From: Paenibacillus_AR mesotrionivorans
GTDB lineage: Bacteria; Bacillota; Bacilli; Paenibacillales; NBRC-103111
Length of the DNA: 64,000 nucleotides
Reading direction: 5' to 3'
Assembly (NCBI RefSeq): GCF_046098205.1
Contig: NZ_JBJURJ010000005.1
Coordinates: 62,001-126,000 of the forward strand
Part shown: positions 36,901-45,443 of the stretch, one piece after another
How the letters are laid out: each line of letters starts with the position of its first letter
Position numbering within the stretch: the first letter of the stretch is position 1
Made by a program: the position numbers and the translations under genes
Notes under the pieces: model-generated
Databases searched by the model: none
What the model was told of the DNA's origin: nothing
The model's input: only the letters and a program-made list of their open reading frames with translations

Positions 36901-37878
36901 CTACCAGAGGCTGGTTTCGGTTGTCCGCTTGGATACTTCATTGGCCAAGGTTACCAAAATCAGTCCGATAATCCCTTCGAATAATCCCACCGCGGTAGCA
37001 TAGCTGAAATTGCCGCCGGTATTGCCGAAGTTGCCGCCGCCGATACCCATCCGGTATACGAAGGTAGAGATAACATCCGCTTTTTCATAGGTAAGCGGGT
37101 TATAAAGAAGCAGGATTTTCTCGAAGTTCGAACCCAGAATGCCGCCGATGTCGAGAATCAGCAGTGTCATGACCGTTGGCAGAATGCCGGGGATGGTCAC
37201 ATGCCACGCTAACCGGGCGCGGCTGGCGCCGTCAATTTTGGCGGCTTCGTACAGCTCCGTATTGATGCCGGTCATAGCCGCCAGGTAGAGAATCGTACCC
37301 CAGCCCAGACCCTGCCAGATGCCCGACGCCACGTAGATGGTCGGGAACCATTGGGGCAGCTGCAGGAAGGCAATTTTGGCATGTCCCAGATTTTCCAGGA
37401 GAGTGTTGACAGGACCTGTGCTGGACAGCAGCTCCTTGACCATACCCGCCACAATAACCATAGAGATAAAGTGGGGCAGGTAAGAGATGGTTTGAACCAG
37501 TTTTTTGGTCCTGATCCGGCGCAATTCATTAAGAAGCAAAGCAAAACCCAGCGTTAACGGAAAGCGGAACAGCAGATAAATAATGCTCAGCGACAGTGTA
37601 TTCCGGAACGCCCGCCAAAAGTTGGGGTCCTTCATAAACATCTGGAAATATTTGAAGCCTACCCATTCAGTACCCAGGAAGTTGGGTCCGCCGCGGTATT
37701 TGCGGAAGGCGATAATATTGCCGATCATCGGCGCATATTTGAAGATCAAAAAATAGATGACCGGCAGGATCAGGAAGGTGTAAATTTTCCACTCTTTTTT
37801 GACGTGCCTCCACAGCGGCTCTTTTTTCAGGGGATAAATCTTGGTCTGGCTCAGCTTTTCCTCCAGTTGGACTGACAT
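36901..37878 (-). CDS. Aldouronate importer permease, LplB type (system 3)
   Basis: A 325-residue permease with about six helices, containing YFLIFKYAPMIGNIIAFRKY and the EAA loop YEAAKIDGASRARLAWHVTI. It follows the GH67 gene by 18 bases, a spacing that ties the importer to the intracellular enzymes. The partner permease and binding protein follow. Confidence 0.9.
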   Translation of the reverse strand: MSVQLEEKLSQTKIYPLKKEPLWRHVKKEWKIYTFLILPVIYFLIFKYAPMIGNIIAFRKYRGGPNFLGTEWVGFKYFQMFMKDPNFWRAFRNTLSLSIIYLLFRFPLTLGFALLLNELRRIRTKKLVQTISYLPHFISMVIVAGMVKELLSSTGPVNTLLENLGHAKIAFLQLPQWFPTIYVASGIWQGLGWGTILYLAAMTGINTELYEAAKIDGASRARLAWHVTIPGILPTVMTLLILDIGGILGSNFEKILLLYNPLTYEKADVISTFVYRMGIGGGNFGNTGGNFSYATAVGLFEGIIGLILVTLANEVSKRTTETSLW

Positions 37879-37896
37879 GCCTCCACCTCCTCCGTT

Positions 37897-39873
37897 TTAA
37901 TAAATCGTCCGGTTCAGTTCGTCGGGAATGCCCGATTTGCGGTAGAAATACGTATTGACCATATCCCGCCATTCCCGGGCATGAAGCCGCTGCTCCTCCA
38001 GACGGGAGGCAGTGCTGCGGTGAATTTCCTCCGGCACCTTCCCGGCCAGCTCCAGCCACATCCGCACCATGGCATCCGCTTCCTCCACCCCTTCAAAATG
38101 GGTGTTGTAGATATGCTGGATCAGGGTTGTGCCGCCGGACAGCCGATGGTTGTAGGGAACGTAATGGAAGAACAGCAGCAGTTCCTCGGGACAGGTCTCC
38201 ACAGTGTTGTACATGGATGCGTTCGGCTCCTTGTACTGGGTGGTGTAGCCCGTTCCCTCCGTGCTGCGGTCCACGCCTATCCCCTTGTGGTCCGCCCGGT
38301 GGTAGGTGCCCCATCTGTCATATTCATATCCGTCCACATTGGGCCCGTAATGATGGTTAGGGTTAACCATCCAGCCGATGCCCAGCGGGGAGGTGTATTT
38401 CTCGTAGGTTTTCCATGAGCCCATCAGGATGTTCTCCACCACGGCCAGCACCCGGGGATCGGTTCCGAAGGTCAGCGTTGCCCATTCCCGGGCGATCTCC
38501 TCGGAGGTGAGGGACGGGTCGAAGCTGAGTCTTCCGAAGCCGTACCAGTTGGCTGCGGCCAGATCATGGCCGGTCCAGTTGGAATCATCCCCCGTATTGG
38601 CCACGGCTGCCATGCCGCAATTGGTACGCCCGTGGGTTTTGCCGCTGGCGATATCCCTTACCGTGTCTTTTTCCGGAGCACAGTGAGTTCGGAAATCCAA
38701 TACCTCGCGGAACATGGGGATCAGATAGCATACATGACGCTGCTGCCCGGTATATTCCTGGGCAATCTGAACCTCCAGCATCTGGTTGGTGGCCTCAAGT
38801 CCTCCGAAGAGGGGAGAAACCGGCTCCCTTACTTGAAAATCCATGGGACCATTCTTGATTTGGAGAATGACATTATCGTGAAAAGTGCCGTCCAGGGGCT
38901 GGAAGTGATCGTAGCCTGCCCGCGCCCGGTCTGTTTTGCGGTCCCGCCAATCCTGCTTGCAGTTGTATACGAAGCAGCGCCAGATGATCAGTCCGCCCCA
39001 CGGCTTGATGATATCCGCCAGCATATTGGCCCCGTCGGCATGGGTCCTGCCATAGGTGAAGGGGCCGGGGCGCCCTTCGGAATCCGCCTTGATGAGGAAG
39101 CCGCCCAGGCCGGGCAAAGCCTCGTACACCTCCTGCAGCTTCTCTTGCCACCAGCTGACCACACCGGCATCCAGCGGGTCGGACGTATCCAGGCTGCCCA
39201 GCTCCAGCGGAGCGGCGAAGTTCAGGCTCAGGAAAAGCCGGATCCCGTATCCGGCAAAAATATGCTGCAGGCTGCGGAGCTTATCGAAGTACCGGCCGGT
39301 AATCAGGCTGGTGGCCGCATGCTTTACGTTGACGTTGTTGATCACAACTCCATTGATGCCAACGGATGCAGCCAAACGGGCGTAATCCCGGGTCCGGTCA
39401 TTAACCAGTATTTCGTCATTCTGAAAAAAGAAGGATTTCCCGGAGTAGCCCCGTTCAATACTGCCGTCCATATTGTCCCAATGGTTCAGCATGCGCAATG
39501 GGTTATCCGGGGTTTGGCTCTCCCGGATCTCCTGGACGGGAACCTCGGCCTGCAGCCGGCGGAGGAGCTGGAAGATACCGTACAGCACACCGGCAGAGCT
39601 TCCGCCTTCGATGGTATAGGCGGCTTCGCCGGGGTAGATCCGGTAGGCCTCTGTCTTGAGCTCAGGGCTCACCTGGAGCCGGATACCGGCTTCCTCCGGT
39701 GCTTCCGTCCGGGGCAGCTCCACCCCGAACATCCCTTGGGCTGCCAGCTGCAGCTCCCGGATGCCGCTGTCCAGAACGGCATCCCCTTCTTGCGTATATA
39801 CTCCCGTCAGATACTGGCGGAAACCGGGTTCACTGACCGTCCGGTAACACAGCCACGCCTGAGAATGTGCCAT
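37897..39873 (-). CDS. aguA: GH67 xylan alpha-1,2-glucuronidase
   Basis: This enzyme removes the alpha-1,2-linked (4-O-methyl)glucuronic acid from the non-reducing end of short glucuronoxylan oligosaccharides. With no signal peptide it should act in the cytoplasm after import. About 658 residues, the usual GH67 length. Family sequence includes LGGFLIKADSEGRPGPFTYG with the catalytic Glu, DYHFQPLDGTFHDNVILQ and MDFQVREPVSPLFGG with the other acidic catalytic residues, and the typical tail REWRDMVNTYFYRKSGIPDE. ATG 39873 is chosen over 39903 because AGAGGTG lies nine bases upstream. The start overlaps the end of the GH3 gene by 44 bases. The permeases follow directly. Confidence 0.93.
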   Translation of the reverse strand: MAHSQAWLCYRTVSEPGFRQYLTGVYTQEGDAVLDSGIRELQLAAQGMFGVELPRTEAPEEAGIRLQVSPELKTEAYRIYPGEAAYTIEGGSSAGVLYGIFQLLRRLQAEVPVQEIRESQTPDNPLRMLNHWDNMDGSIERGYSGKSFFFQNDEILVNDRTRDYARLAASVGINGVVINNVNVKHAATSLITGRYFDKLRSLQHIFAGYGIRLFLSLNFAAPLELGSLDTSDPLDAGVVSWWQEKLQEVYEALPGLGGFLIKADSEGRPGPFTYGRTHADGANMLADIIKPWGGLIIWRCFVYNCKQDWRDRKTDRARAGYDHFQPLDGTFHDNVILQIKNGPMDFQVREPVSPLFGGLEATNQMLEVQIAQEYTGQQRHVCYLIPMFREVLDFRTHCAPEKDTVRDIASGKTHGRTNCGMAAVANTGDDSNWTGHDLAAANWYGFGRLSFDPSLTSEEIAREWATLTFGTDPRVLAVVENILMGSWKTYEKYTSPLGIGWMVNPNHHYGPNVDGYEYDRWGTYHRADHKGIGVDRSTEGTGYTTQYKEPNASMYNTVETCPEELLLFFHYVPYNHRLSGGTTLIQHIYNTHFEGVEEADAMVRMWLELAGKVPEEIHRSTASRLEEQRLHAREWRDMVNTYFYRKSGIPDELNRTIY

Positions 39874-42061
39874 TCCCGATTTCACCTCTTTCGCTGATCT
39901 CATACTCTCCGTCTGCCGTTACTGTGAGTGCCTGCGGAGCTTTGCCGGTGAGAAACCGGCTTCTTTCGTCAGGCTGGGAGGTACCGGCGTAGACCGTATA
40001 GCTTCCCTTCAACACCCGGCGGACGCCTGCCTCATCGCATAAGCTGAATGCCTCCAAGGGCAGCTGAAGGGTAATCTCCTGCTCATCTCCCGGCTGGAGG
40101 CGCACCTTGCGGAAGGCCTTTAATTGCGGATTCGGCGTATGGTCGCGATCCGCCTTCACATACAGCTGGACCACCTCTCCGCCTGCCATGCTGCCCATAT
40201 TGCGCAATTTTACAGTCACTTGTATGCCGGCTTCGGTAATATGGGACGTATCCGCTTTCACTCCGTCCAGATGGAAGTCGGTATAGGATAAGCCGTACCC
40301 GAAGGGATACAAAGGCTCTGATTGCATATAGCGGTATGTGCGGTTCTTCATGGAGTAATCCGTAAACTCCGGCAGCTGGTCGTCTTCCTTGTAGAAGGTA
40401 ACCGGAAGCTTGCCTTCCGGGGAGAATTCCCCGAAGATAGCCTCGGCAATGGCTTTGCCGCCCTGTGAACCGGGATACCAGCCTTGGATAACGGCAGGCA
40501 CATGGGCATCCGCCCAATCCACTGCCAGCGCACTGCCCGACAGCAGCACCAGAATCACCGGCTTGCCGCTTTCGTAAGCGGTTTTCAGCACTTCGCTTTG
40601 CAGCCCCGGCAGCTTCAGGTTCGGCTTGTCACCACTGGCAAATTGATTGCCTTGGTCCCCTTCCTCACCCTCCAGGCCGGAATCCAGCCCCAGGCATACG
40701 ACAATCACGTCGCTCTCCTTGCAAACGCCCTTCACCTCGGAAATCCGGTCATTTTCCAGTCCCAATCCGCTCATCCGGTTCTTGTATAAATGGCAGCCCT
40801 CCGAATAGAATACCCGGACGTCCTCGCCTACATAGTCCTGGATTCCTTCCACCACCGTAATGTAACGGGAGGCGGTGCCTTCATAATTGCCTACCAGCGC
40901 CCTCCGGTTATCGGCATTGGGACCGATAACGCCAATGGTGCGAATGGTTTTTTTGTCAAGAGGCAGCAGCTGGTTCTCATTCTTCAAAAGCACCAGACAT
41001 TCCCGGGCAGCCTTGCGGTTCAGTTCGCGCATGGCATCCGAATCCACCTGATCATACCGGATCGTGGAGTACGGCACCTTCTCCTGCTCCTCAAACAGCC
41101 CCAGCTTCATCCTCGTGGTGAACAGCCGGATTACAGCCTGGTCAATCTGCTCCTCGGTCACCAGTCCGTCCTTCACGGCTTCCAGCAGATAAACGAAGAT
41201 GTTGCCGCAATTCAGATCACAGCCGTTTTTCACAGCAAGCGCAACGGATTCAATAGGAGTTTCCGTCACCTTATGGTGTTCATGGAAATCCCGGATGGCC
41301 CAGCAGTCGGATACCACATGGCCTTCAAATTGCCAGCTATCCCGAAGAATTTTCTTCAACAGAAGCTCGCTGCCGCAGCACGGTTCGCCGTTAGTGCGGT
41401 TATAGGCGCCCATAACCGCTTCCACCTTGGCTTCCTGTACACAGGTGCGGAAAGCCGGCAGATAGGTTTCGTACAGATCCTGCTCGGACACCACAGCGTC
41501 GAATTGATGGCGGATATCCTCAGGTCCCGAATGGACGGCGAAATGTTTGGCGCAAGCGGCCACCTTCATATATTGTTCATCCTGGCCCTGCAGCCCCCGG
41601 ATAAACCGGACAGCCAGCCGGGAGGTCAGATGCGGGTCCTCGCCGTAGGTTTCATGGCCCCGGCCCCAGCGGGGATCGCGGAAAATATTCACGTTGGGAG
41701 CCCAGAAGGTCAGCCCTTTATAAATGTCGGTATCATCGAATTCCTGCTGCATGTTGAACTTGGCTCTCGCCTCCGTGGAAACGGCATCCGCCACCTCCTC
41801 CAGCAATTCCTCGTCAAAGGTTGCCGCCAGCCCGATGGCCTGGGGGAATACCGTTGCCACACCGGCTCTGGCCACTCCGTGCAAGCCTTCATTCCACCAA
41901 TTATAAGATTTAACCTCAAGGCGCTCAATAGCCGGCGCCGTATGCAGCATTTGATAAACCTTTTCTTCCAGAGTCATCCGGCCGACCAGCGCTTCAGCCC
42001 GTTCCCGGTACTCCTTCAATTTGGTTGCGTTCTTGACCAGCTCCATCATCCAAATCCACAT
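39830..42061 (-). CDS. GH3 beta-xylosidase-like glycosidase
   Basis: A 743-residue glycoside hydrolase, likely cytoplasmic because no signal peptide is present. It probably trims xylose from the xylo-oligosaccharides left by the glucuronidase. The GH3 barrel has WWNEGLHGVAR, FWAPNVNIFRDPRWGRGHET, KHFAVHSGPEDIRHQFDAVV and the nucleophile Asp in GHVVSDCWAI. The second domain (from about 350) includes SGLEGEEGDQGNQF, where the acid/base is expected, and a fibronectin-like C terminus completes it. The WWNEGLHG motif favours the xylosidase subgroup of GH3. The start is ambiguous: ATG 42061 abuts GAGAGG, while ATG 42049 lies twelve bases beyond it. It leads the aldouronate operon, divergent from the AraC gene. 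Confidence 0.88.
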   Translation of the reverse strand: MWIWMMELVKNATKLKEYRERAEALVGRMTLEEKVYQMLHTAPAIERLEVKSYNWWNEGLHGVARAGVATVFPQAIGLAATFDEELLEEVADAVSTEARAKFNMQQEFDDTDIYKGLTFWAPNVNIFRDPRWGRGHETYGEDPHLTSRLAVRFIRGLQGQDEQYMKVAACAKHFAVHSGPEDIRHQFDAVVSEQDLYETYLPAFRTCVQEAKVEAVMGAYNRTNGEPCCGSELLLKKILRDSWQFEGHVVSDCWAIRDFHEHHKVTETPIESVALAVKNGCDLNCGNIFVYLLEAVKDGLVTEEQIDQAVIRLFTTRMKLGLFEEQEKVPYSTIRYDQVDSDAMRELNRKAARECLVLLKNENQLLPLDKKTIRTIGVIGPNADNRRALVGNYEGTASRYITVVEGIQDYVGEDVRVFYSEGCHLYKNRMSGLGLENDRISEVKGVCKESDVIVVCLGLDSGLEGEEGDQGNQFASGDKPNLKLPGLQSEVLKTAYESGKPVILVLLSGSALAVDWADAHVPAVIQGWYPGSQGGKAIAEAIFGEFSPEGKLPVTFYKEDDQLPEFTDYSMKNRTYRYMQSEPLYPFGYGLSYTDFHLDGVKADTSHITEAGIQVTVKLRNMGSMAGGEVVQLYVKADRDHTPNPQLKAFRKVRLQPGDEQEITLQLPLEAFSLCDEAGVRRVLKGSYTVYAGTSQPDERSRFLTGKAPQALTVTADGEYEISERGEIGNGTFSGVAVLPDGQ

Positions 42062-42307
42062 CCTCTCTCTTTGTCATGCTGAAGACAGCAATATATGCTA
42101 TAGTAGACATATGGCTAGTTTCGTAAAAATAAGGGATTTAATGGCATATGAAAATAATGAATACGGTTACAACTTTCATGTAAGCCCTTAAATTTTACTT
42201 GCTACACCTTTATTATAGCCATTCCAGGTGTGGTTTCTCCTTGATTGTTGCGATCCATTAATCAAAAATTGCTATTTTATTTCACCTTTGAAAGGATGTA
42301 TATACTC

Positions 42308-43186
42308 ATGATTGAAATTCTCCACGGCACCCATGAAACCGTGTCCTATGAGGAGCGCTTCGGCATCCGCTTGTATCTGAACGAGCAAGCCGAGGATTAT
42401 CCAATCCATTGGCATACTGCCGCAGAGATTATTATGCCGCTGGAGAATTGGTATAAAGCCGTTGTGAACGGCACCGAGCATGTCCTGCAGCCTGGCGACA
42501 TTCTGGTGATTCCCCCCGGGGAGCTGCACCAGCTGTTTGCTCCTCCCCACGGCAACCGGATCATTCTGCAGTTTGACAGCACCCAGCTCCATATGCTGAA
42601 CGGCTTTGCCTCCAGTCTGCATCTGCTCCGCCCCTGCACCGTCGTCCGCAAGGATACGGATGAAGGGCTTCACAGCGTGCTCAAGCCGCTTTTGCTGGAC
42701 ATTATGGAGGAATATTTCAGCAATACGCTTCTCAAGGAAGCAGCGGCCTATTCCTTCCTGATCCAATTCTTCGTTACGCTGGGCCGGCACTTCCTGAAGG
42801 GGGAGAACCGCTTTCCCAATACCACCAGCCGCAAGCAGCATGAATATATGGAAAAGTTTTTGGAGGTTTGCGATTACATCAATTCCCACTGTGCGGAAAC
42901 CCTCCAATTGGACGACCTAGCTGCTCTGGCCGGCTTCAGCAAATACCATTTTATCCGGCTGTTCAAGCAGTTTGTGGGGATGTCCTGCTACAGCTATCTG
43001 AACCAGCAGCGGATCATGTATGCGGAGAAGCTGCTCATCGATCCCAGCCTGTCCATTACCGATGTGGCCATGCAGTCCGGCTTTGTAAGCTTGGCTACCT
43101 TCAACCGCGTTTTCAAAACCTACAAAAACTGCACCCCCACCCAGTACAAGCTGCTTCAGGGCGTCCATATTCTCAACGAGGCCTGA
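42308..43186 (+). CDS. AraC-family regulator of the aldouronate operon
   Basis: A cytoplasmic regulator of about 292 residues. An N-terminal cupin-type sugar-sensing domain (IHWHTAAEIIMPLE, LQPGDILVIPPGELHQL) is followed by the double helix-turn-helix (LQLDDLAALAGFSKYHFIRL, ITDVAMQSGFVSLATFNRVF). ATG 42308 is preferred over 42245, with AAAGGA eleven bases upstream; earlier residues are unlike the family. It is divergent from GH3 across a 246-base gap, the usual place for its binding sites, and probably activates the operon when xylan fragments enter the cell. Confidence 0.9.
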   Translation: MIEILHGTHETVSYEERFGIRLYLNEQAEDYPIHWHTAAEIIMPLENWYKAVVNGTEHVLQPGDILVIPPGELHQLFAPPHGNRIILQFDSTQLHMLNGFASSLHLLRPCTVVRKDTDEGLHSVLKPLLLDIMEEYFSNTLLKEAAAYSFLIQFFVTLGRHFLKGENRFPNTTSRKQHEYMEKFLEVCDYINSHCAETLQLDDLAALAGFSKYHFIRLFKQFVGMSCYSYLNQQRIMYAEKLLIDPSLSITDVAMQSGFVSLATFNRVFKTYKNCTPTQYKLLQGVHILNEA

Positions 43187-43224
43187 TTGATGCAGACGGG
43201 TATCCTTTTTTGAAAACAAACTAA

Positions 43225-43250
43225 CCCGGCCTGAGTGTGTTCAGGCCGGG
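43225..43250. terminator. Bidirectional hairpin between the AraC gene and hfq-like gene
   Basis: CCCGGCCTGA and TCAGGCCGGG form a perfect ten-base stem with a six-base loop. GCTTTA follows on the plus side and TTAGTTTGTTTTC on the minus side. The two genes converge here. Confidence 0.8.
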
Positions 43251-43292
43251 CTTTACGTGCAGAAACTGCGTCGGAACAAGGCTTTACAGCGC

Positions 43293-43487
43293 TTACTCCG
43301 GTATGATGGTGGACAATGCGTGTTTGTACAGCATGCTTTGTTTGCCCGAGCGTGCCCGGACCAGAACCACAAATTTGTCAAAAGCCTCGATTCTTCCCTT
43401 CAACGGAACTCCATTCACGGTAATGACGGTGCATTCCCGCTTTTCCTTCCACAACTGATGAAGCTGTTCATCCTGGTTGACGGTCAT
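43293..43487 (-). CDS. Divergent Hfq-like RNA chaperone
   Basis: A 64-residue Sm-like protein. The Hfq pattern is visible: an N-terminal helix (EQLHQLWKEKRECTV), Sm1 (VNGVPLKGRIEAFDKFVVLV), and the Sm2 motif YKHALSTIIP. Hfq hexamers bind A/U-rich RNA and small RNAs. Compared with the usual Gram-positive Hfq, the NGF(Q/L) segment reads NGVP, the Sm2 strand begins SGKQSMLYKHA, and the C-terminal tail is absent. The canonical hfq normally lies beside miaA, which is not here, so this is probably a paralogue. ATG 43487 has GAGAGGG at good spacing; ATG 43493 directly abuts it. Confidence 0.8.
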   Translation of the reverse strand: MTVNQDEQLHQLWKEKRECTVITVNGVPLKGRIEAFDKFVVLVRARSGKQSMLYKHALSTIIPE

Positions 43488-43615
43488 AGCCATCCCTCTC
43501 TCTCTATCAGGTTTGCTATTCCCTTCTACTATAGCACACGGCCGGCGATACCATCCAAGATTTGATTGGAAAGATCAGGTTTATTTTTTTGTGTGCACCG
43601 CTGCTGCTGCCATTA

Positions 43616-44917
43616 TCACGGAGGAGTTGGCGTGGGTTTTTTGACAATGGTAAAATTGCTCTCCAGCAAAAGCCAGTTCTGCGGGAACGGAAGCCCCAGC
43701 TTCCAGTAGCTGATTCCCCGGATACCCAGCTCCTTCAGCAGATTGAATTTGGCCTGGATGGACCGGGCATCCTCAAACCAAACCACATGCTCCTTGCCTT
43801 CACTTGTATAGTTAAAATGGGGCGCCTGCGCCTGGTAGTCATACTGAATGGCAACGCCGTTTTGTCTGGCCAGCTCTATGGCTGCTTGGGGACTTACCGC
43901 CCGGGCAAAGGGTCCGCCCTGCACAAAAGGCAGGGTCCAGTCATACCCGTACAGGTTTTGCCCCATCATAATTTTGTTGGCGGGAATCTCTGTGAGTGCA
44001 TATTCCAGCACCCGGCGCACCGGGCCGATGGGTGAAACCGGCTGGGGCGGGCCACCGCTGTAGCCCCATTCGTAGGTCATGATCACCACAAAGTCCACAA
44101 TCTGGCCGTGGGCTCTGTAATCATGGGCCTCGTACCATTTGCCCTGCTGGGTTGCGCTGGTTTTGGGCGCCAACGCGGTAGAGATCAGATACCCCTTTGC
44201 ATGAATTCGGGCAGCCGCTTTGCGCAGAAACGCATTGTATGCCTCCTTGTCCGCGGGGCGCAGGAACTCCATGTCAAAGTGGATATCCCGGAAGCCCAGA
44301 CGGTCTGCTGTAGACAGGATGTTATCCAGCAGCGTGTTTTGCAGCTCCTCGTTGCTCAGGATGACCTGCCCCAGCTCGTCGCTGAAGCGGTCATTTTCCA
44401 GATTGGTGACCACCATCATCAGGGTCACGCCGTTGTTGCGGGCAATGTCTGGCAGACCGCCTAATGGAGGCGCCTGAAGGGTTCCGTCCCGGTTGATTCT
44501 GAAGCTGAAGGGCGCCAGATAGGTGAGGCGGGGCGCCGCCTGCCGGGATGCCTCGGTCAGGGCTGCGCTGACCTCATTGCCGCGGGGCTCCACGTAGGCA
44601 TTGACCTCCGCTCTTCGTTTGGGCTGCGGGGGGATGTAGAGGCGGGTGCCGATGGTGAGGGTCCCACTTACCGGAATCCGGTTGACGCGGGCCAGCTCCT
44701 GGTACGGGATCCCCCACTGCCTGCCGATGCTGTAAAGGGAATCTCCCCGTTTGACCCAATAATAGGAGCCTTCGATGGGAATCACCAAGGCCTGGCCTAC
44801 CACCAAACCCACGGCAGCGGGGATTTCATTGGCTGCGGCAATAGCGTCCACTGTAGTGCTGTACGACTGCGCGATGCCAAACAAGGTTTGTCCTGCTTGC
44901 ACAACATGAATTTGCAC
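43616..44917 (-). CDS. sleL: Spore cortex N-acetylglucosaminidase, LysM plus GH18
   Basis: SleL (YaaH) cleaves cortex-fragment glycan during germination and resides on the spore. Two N-terminal LysM modules (about 1-48 and 50-95; VVQAGQTLFGIAQSYSTTVD, WVKRGDSLYSIGRQWGIPYQ) bind peptidoglycan. They are followed by a GH18 barrel whose catalytic strand reads FRDIHFDMEFLRP, giving the DxxDxE motif. Stretches such as STALAPKTSATQQGKWYEAH, NLYGYDWTLPF and ISYWKLGLPFPQNWLLL are nearly identical to Bacillus YaaH. Like that protein it has no signal peptide and is about 430 residues long. It is monocistronic. Confidence 0.94.
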   Translation of the reverse strand: MQIHVVQAGQTLFGIAQSYSTTVDAIAAANEIPAAVGLVVGQALVIPIEGSYYWVKRGDSLYSIGRQWGIPYQELARVNRIPVSGTLTIGTRLYIPPQPKRRAEVNAYVEPRGNEVSAALTEASRQAAPRLTYLAPFSFRINRDGTLQAPPLGGLPDIARNNGVTLMMVVTNLENDRFSDELGQVILSNEELQNTLLDNILSTADRLGFRDIHFDMEFLRPADKEAYNAFLRKAAARIHAKGYLISTALAPKTSATQQGKWYEAHDYRAHGQIVDFVVIMTYEWGYSGGPPQPVSPIGPVRRVLEYALTEIPANKIMMGQNLYGYDWTLPFVQGGPFARAVSPQAAIELARQNGVAIQYDYQAQAPHFNYTSEGKEHVVWFEDARSIQAKFNLLKELGIRGISYWKLGLPFPQNWLLLESNFTIVKKPTPTPP

Positions 44918-45044
44918 AATTCTCCTCCTCCGGAATGTCCTGTCCTGCCATTACTATCACACATATGCGGGACGGCCCGGGATAAGACGCAAAAATTGCG
45001 CTGGAGGTATTTGAGTAAATTTGGGCTGTTAGCCCCCGGCGGGC

Positions 45045-45262
45045 TAACGGAAGCCAGAGTCTCATGCCCCCTCAGGCTAACGGAAGCCAGAGCCCTTATT
45101 TGAGCAAAAAAGCCGCTTTTGAAATTCTAACGGCGGCCACGGACGTTATTTGAGCCAAAAGGGCTTGCAGCAGCCCATGTGGAGGCAAATAACGGCGCTC
45201 ACTTCCGTTAGATTTCTAAACAGCTTGTTTTGGAGTAAATAAGGGCCGTGGCTTCCGTTAGA
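45045..45262. repeat. Family of TAACGGAAGCC repeats with large inverted pairs
   Basis: In the 526-base gap between sleL and the CobW gene, TAACGGAAGCCAGAG occurs at 45045 and 45078, with a variant TAACGGCGGCCACGG at 45129. Reversed copies ending in TTCCGTTAG lie near 45202-45211 and 45252-45261. The unit at 45078-45102 (ending CCCTTATTTG) and the reverse complement of about 45236-45260 agree over some 25 bases. The region can therefore fold into long stems. No coding support is seen. Confidence 0.8.
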
Positions 45263-45310
45263 ACGGACTGAGGCGACCCGGTAAGCACGGAGGCCGCGCA
45301 GGTATTCGAT

Positions 45311-45401
45311 TTATCGCATAAAATCGTGTACTTCTTATCGCATACAATCATGTACTTCGCCCGCTTGGGGGCGATTATATTCGATATGTCGCATATAATC
45401 G
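45311..45401. repeat. 24-base tandem repeat plus ATATAATCG palindrome
   Basis: Two 24-base units (45311-45334, 45335-45358) start TTATCGCATA and end TGTACTTC. Next comes a related element with perfect arms CGATTATAT (45372-45380) and ATATAATCG (45393-45401) around TCGATATGTCGC. It is intergenic and distinct from the adjacent TAACGGAAGCC family. Confidence 0.78.
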
Positions 45402-45443
45402 AGCCTTCTCCCATCTAGAGCGACGCCCTCTCCCGCCTCCGTC

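Noticed and set aside
45311..45401. Possible CRISPR-like array
   Set aside because: Only two direct 24-base copies with no spacer between them.
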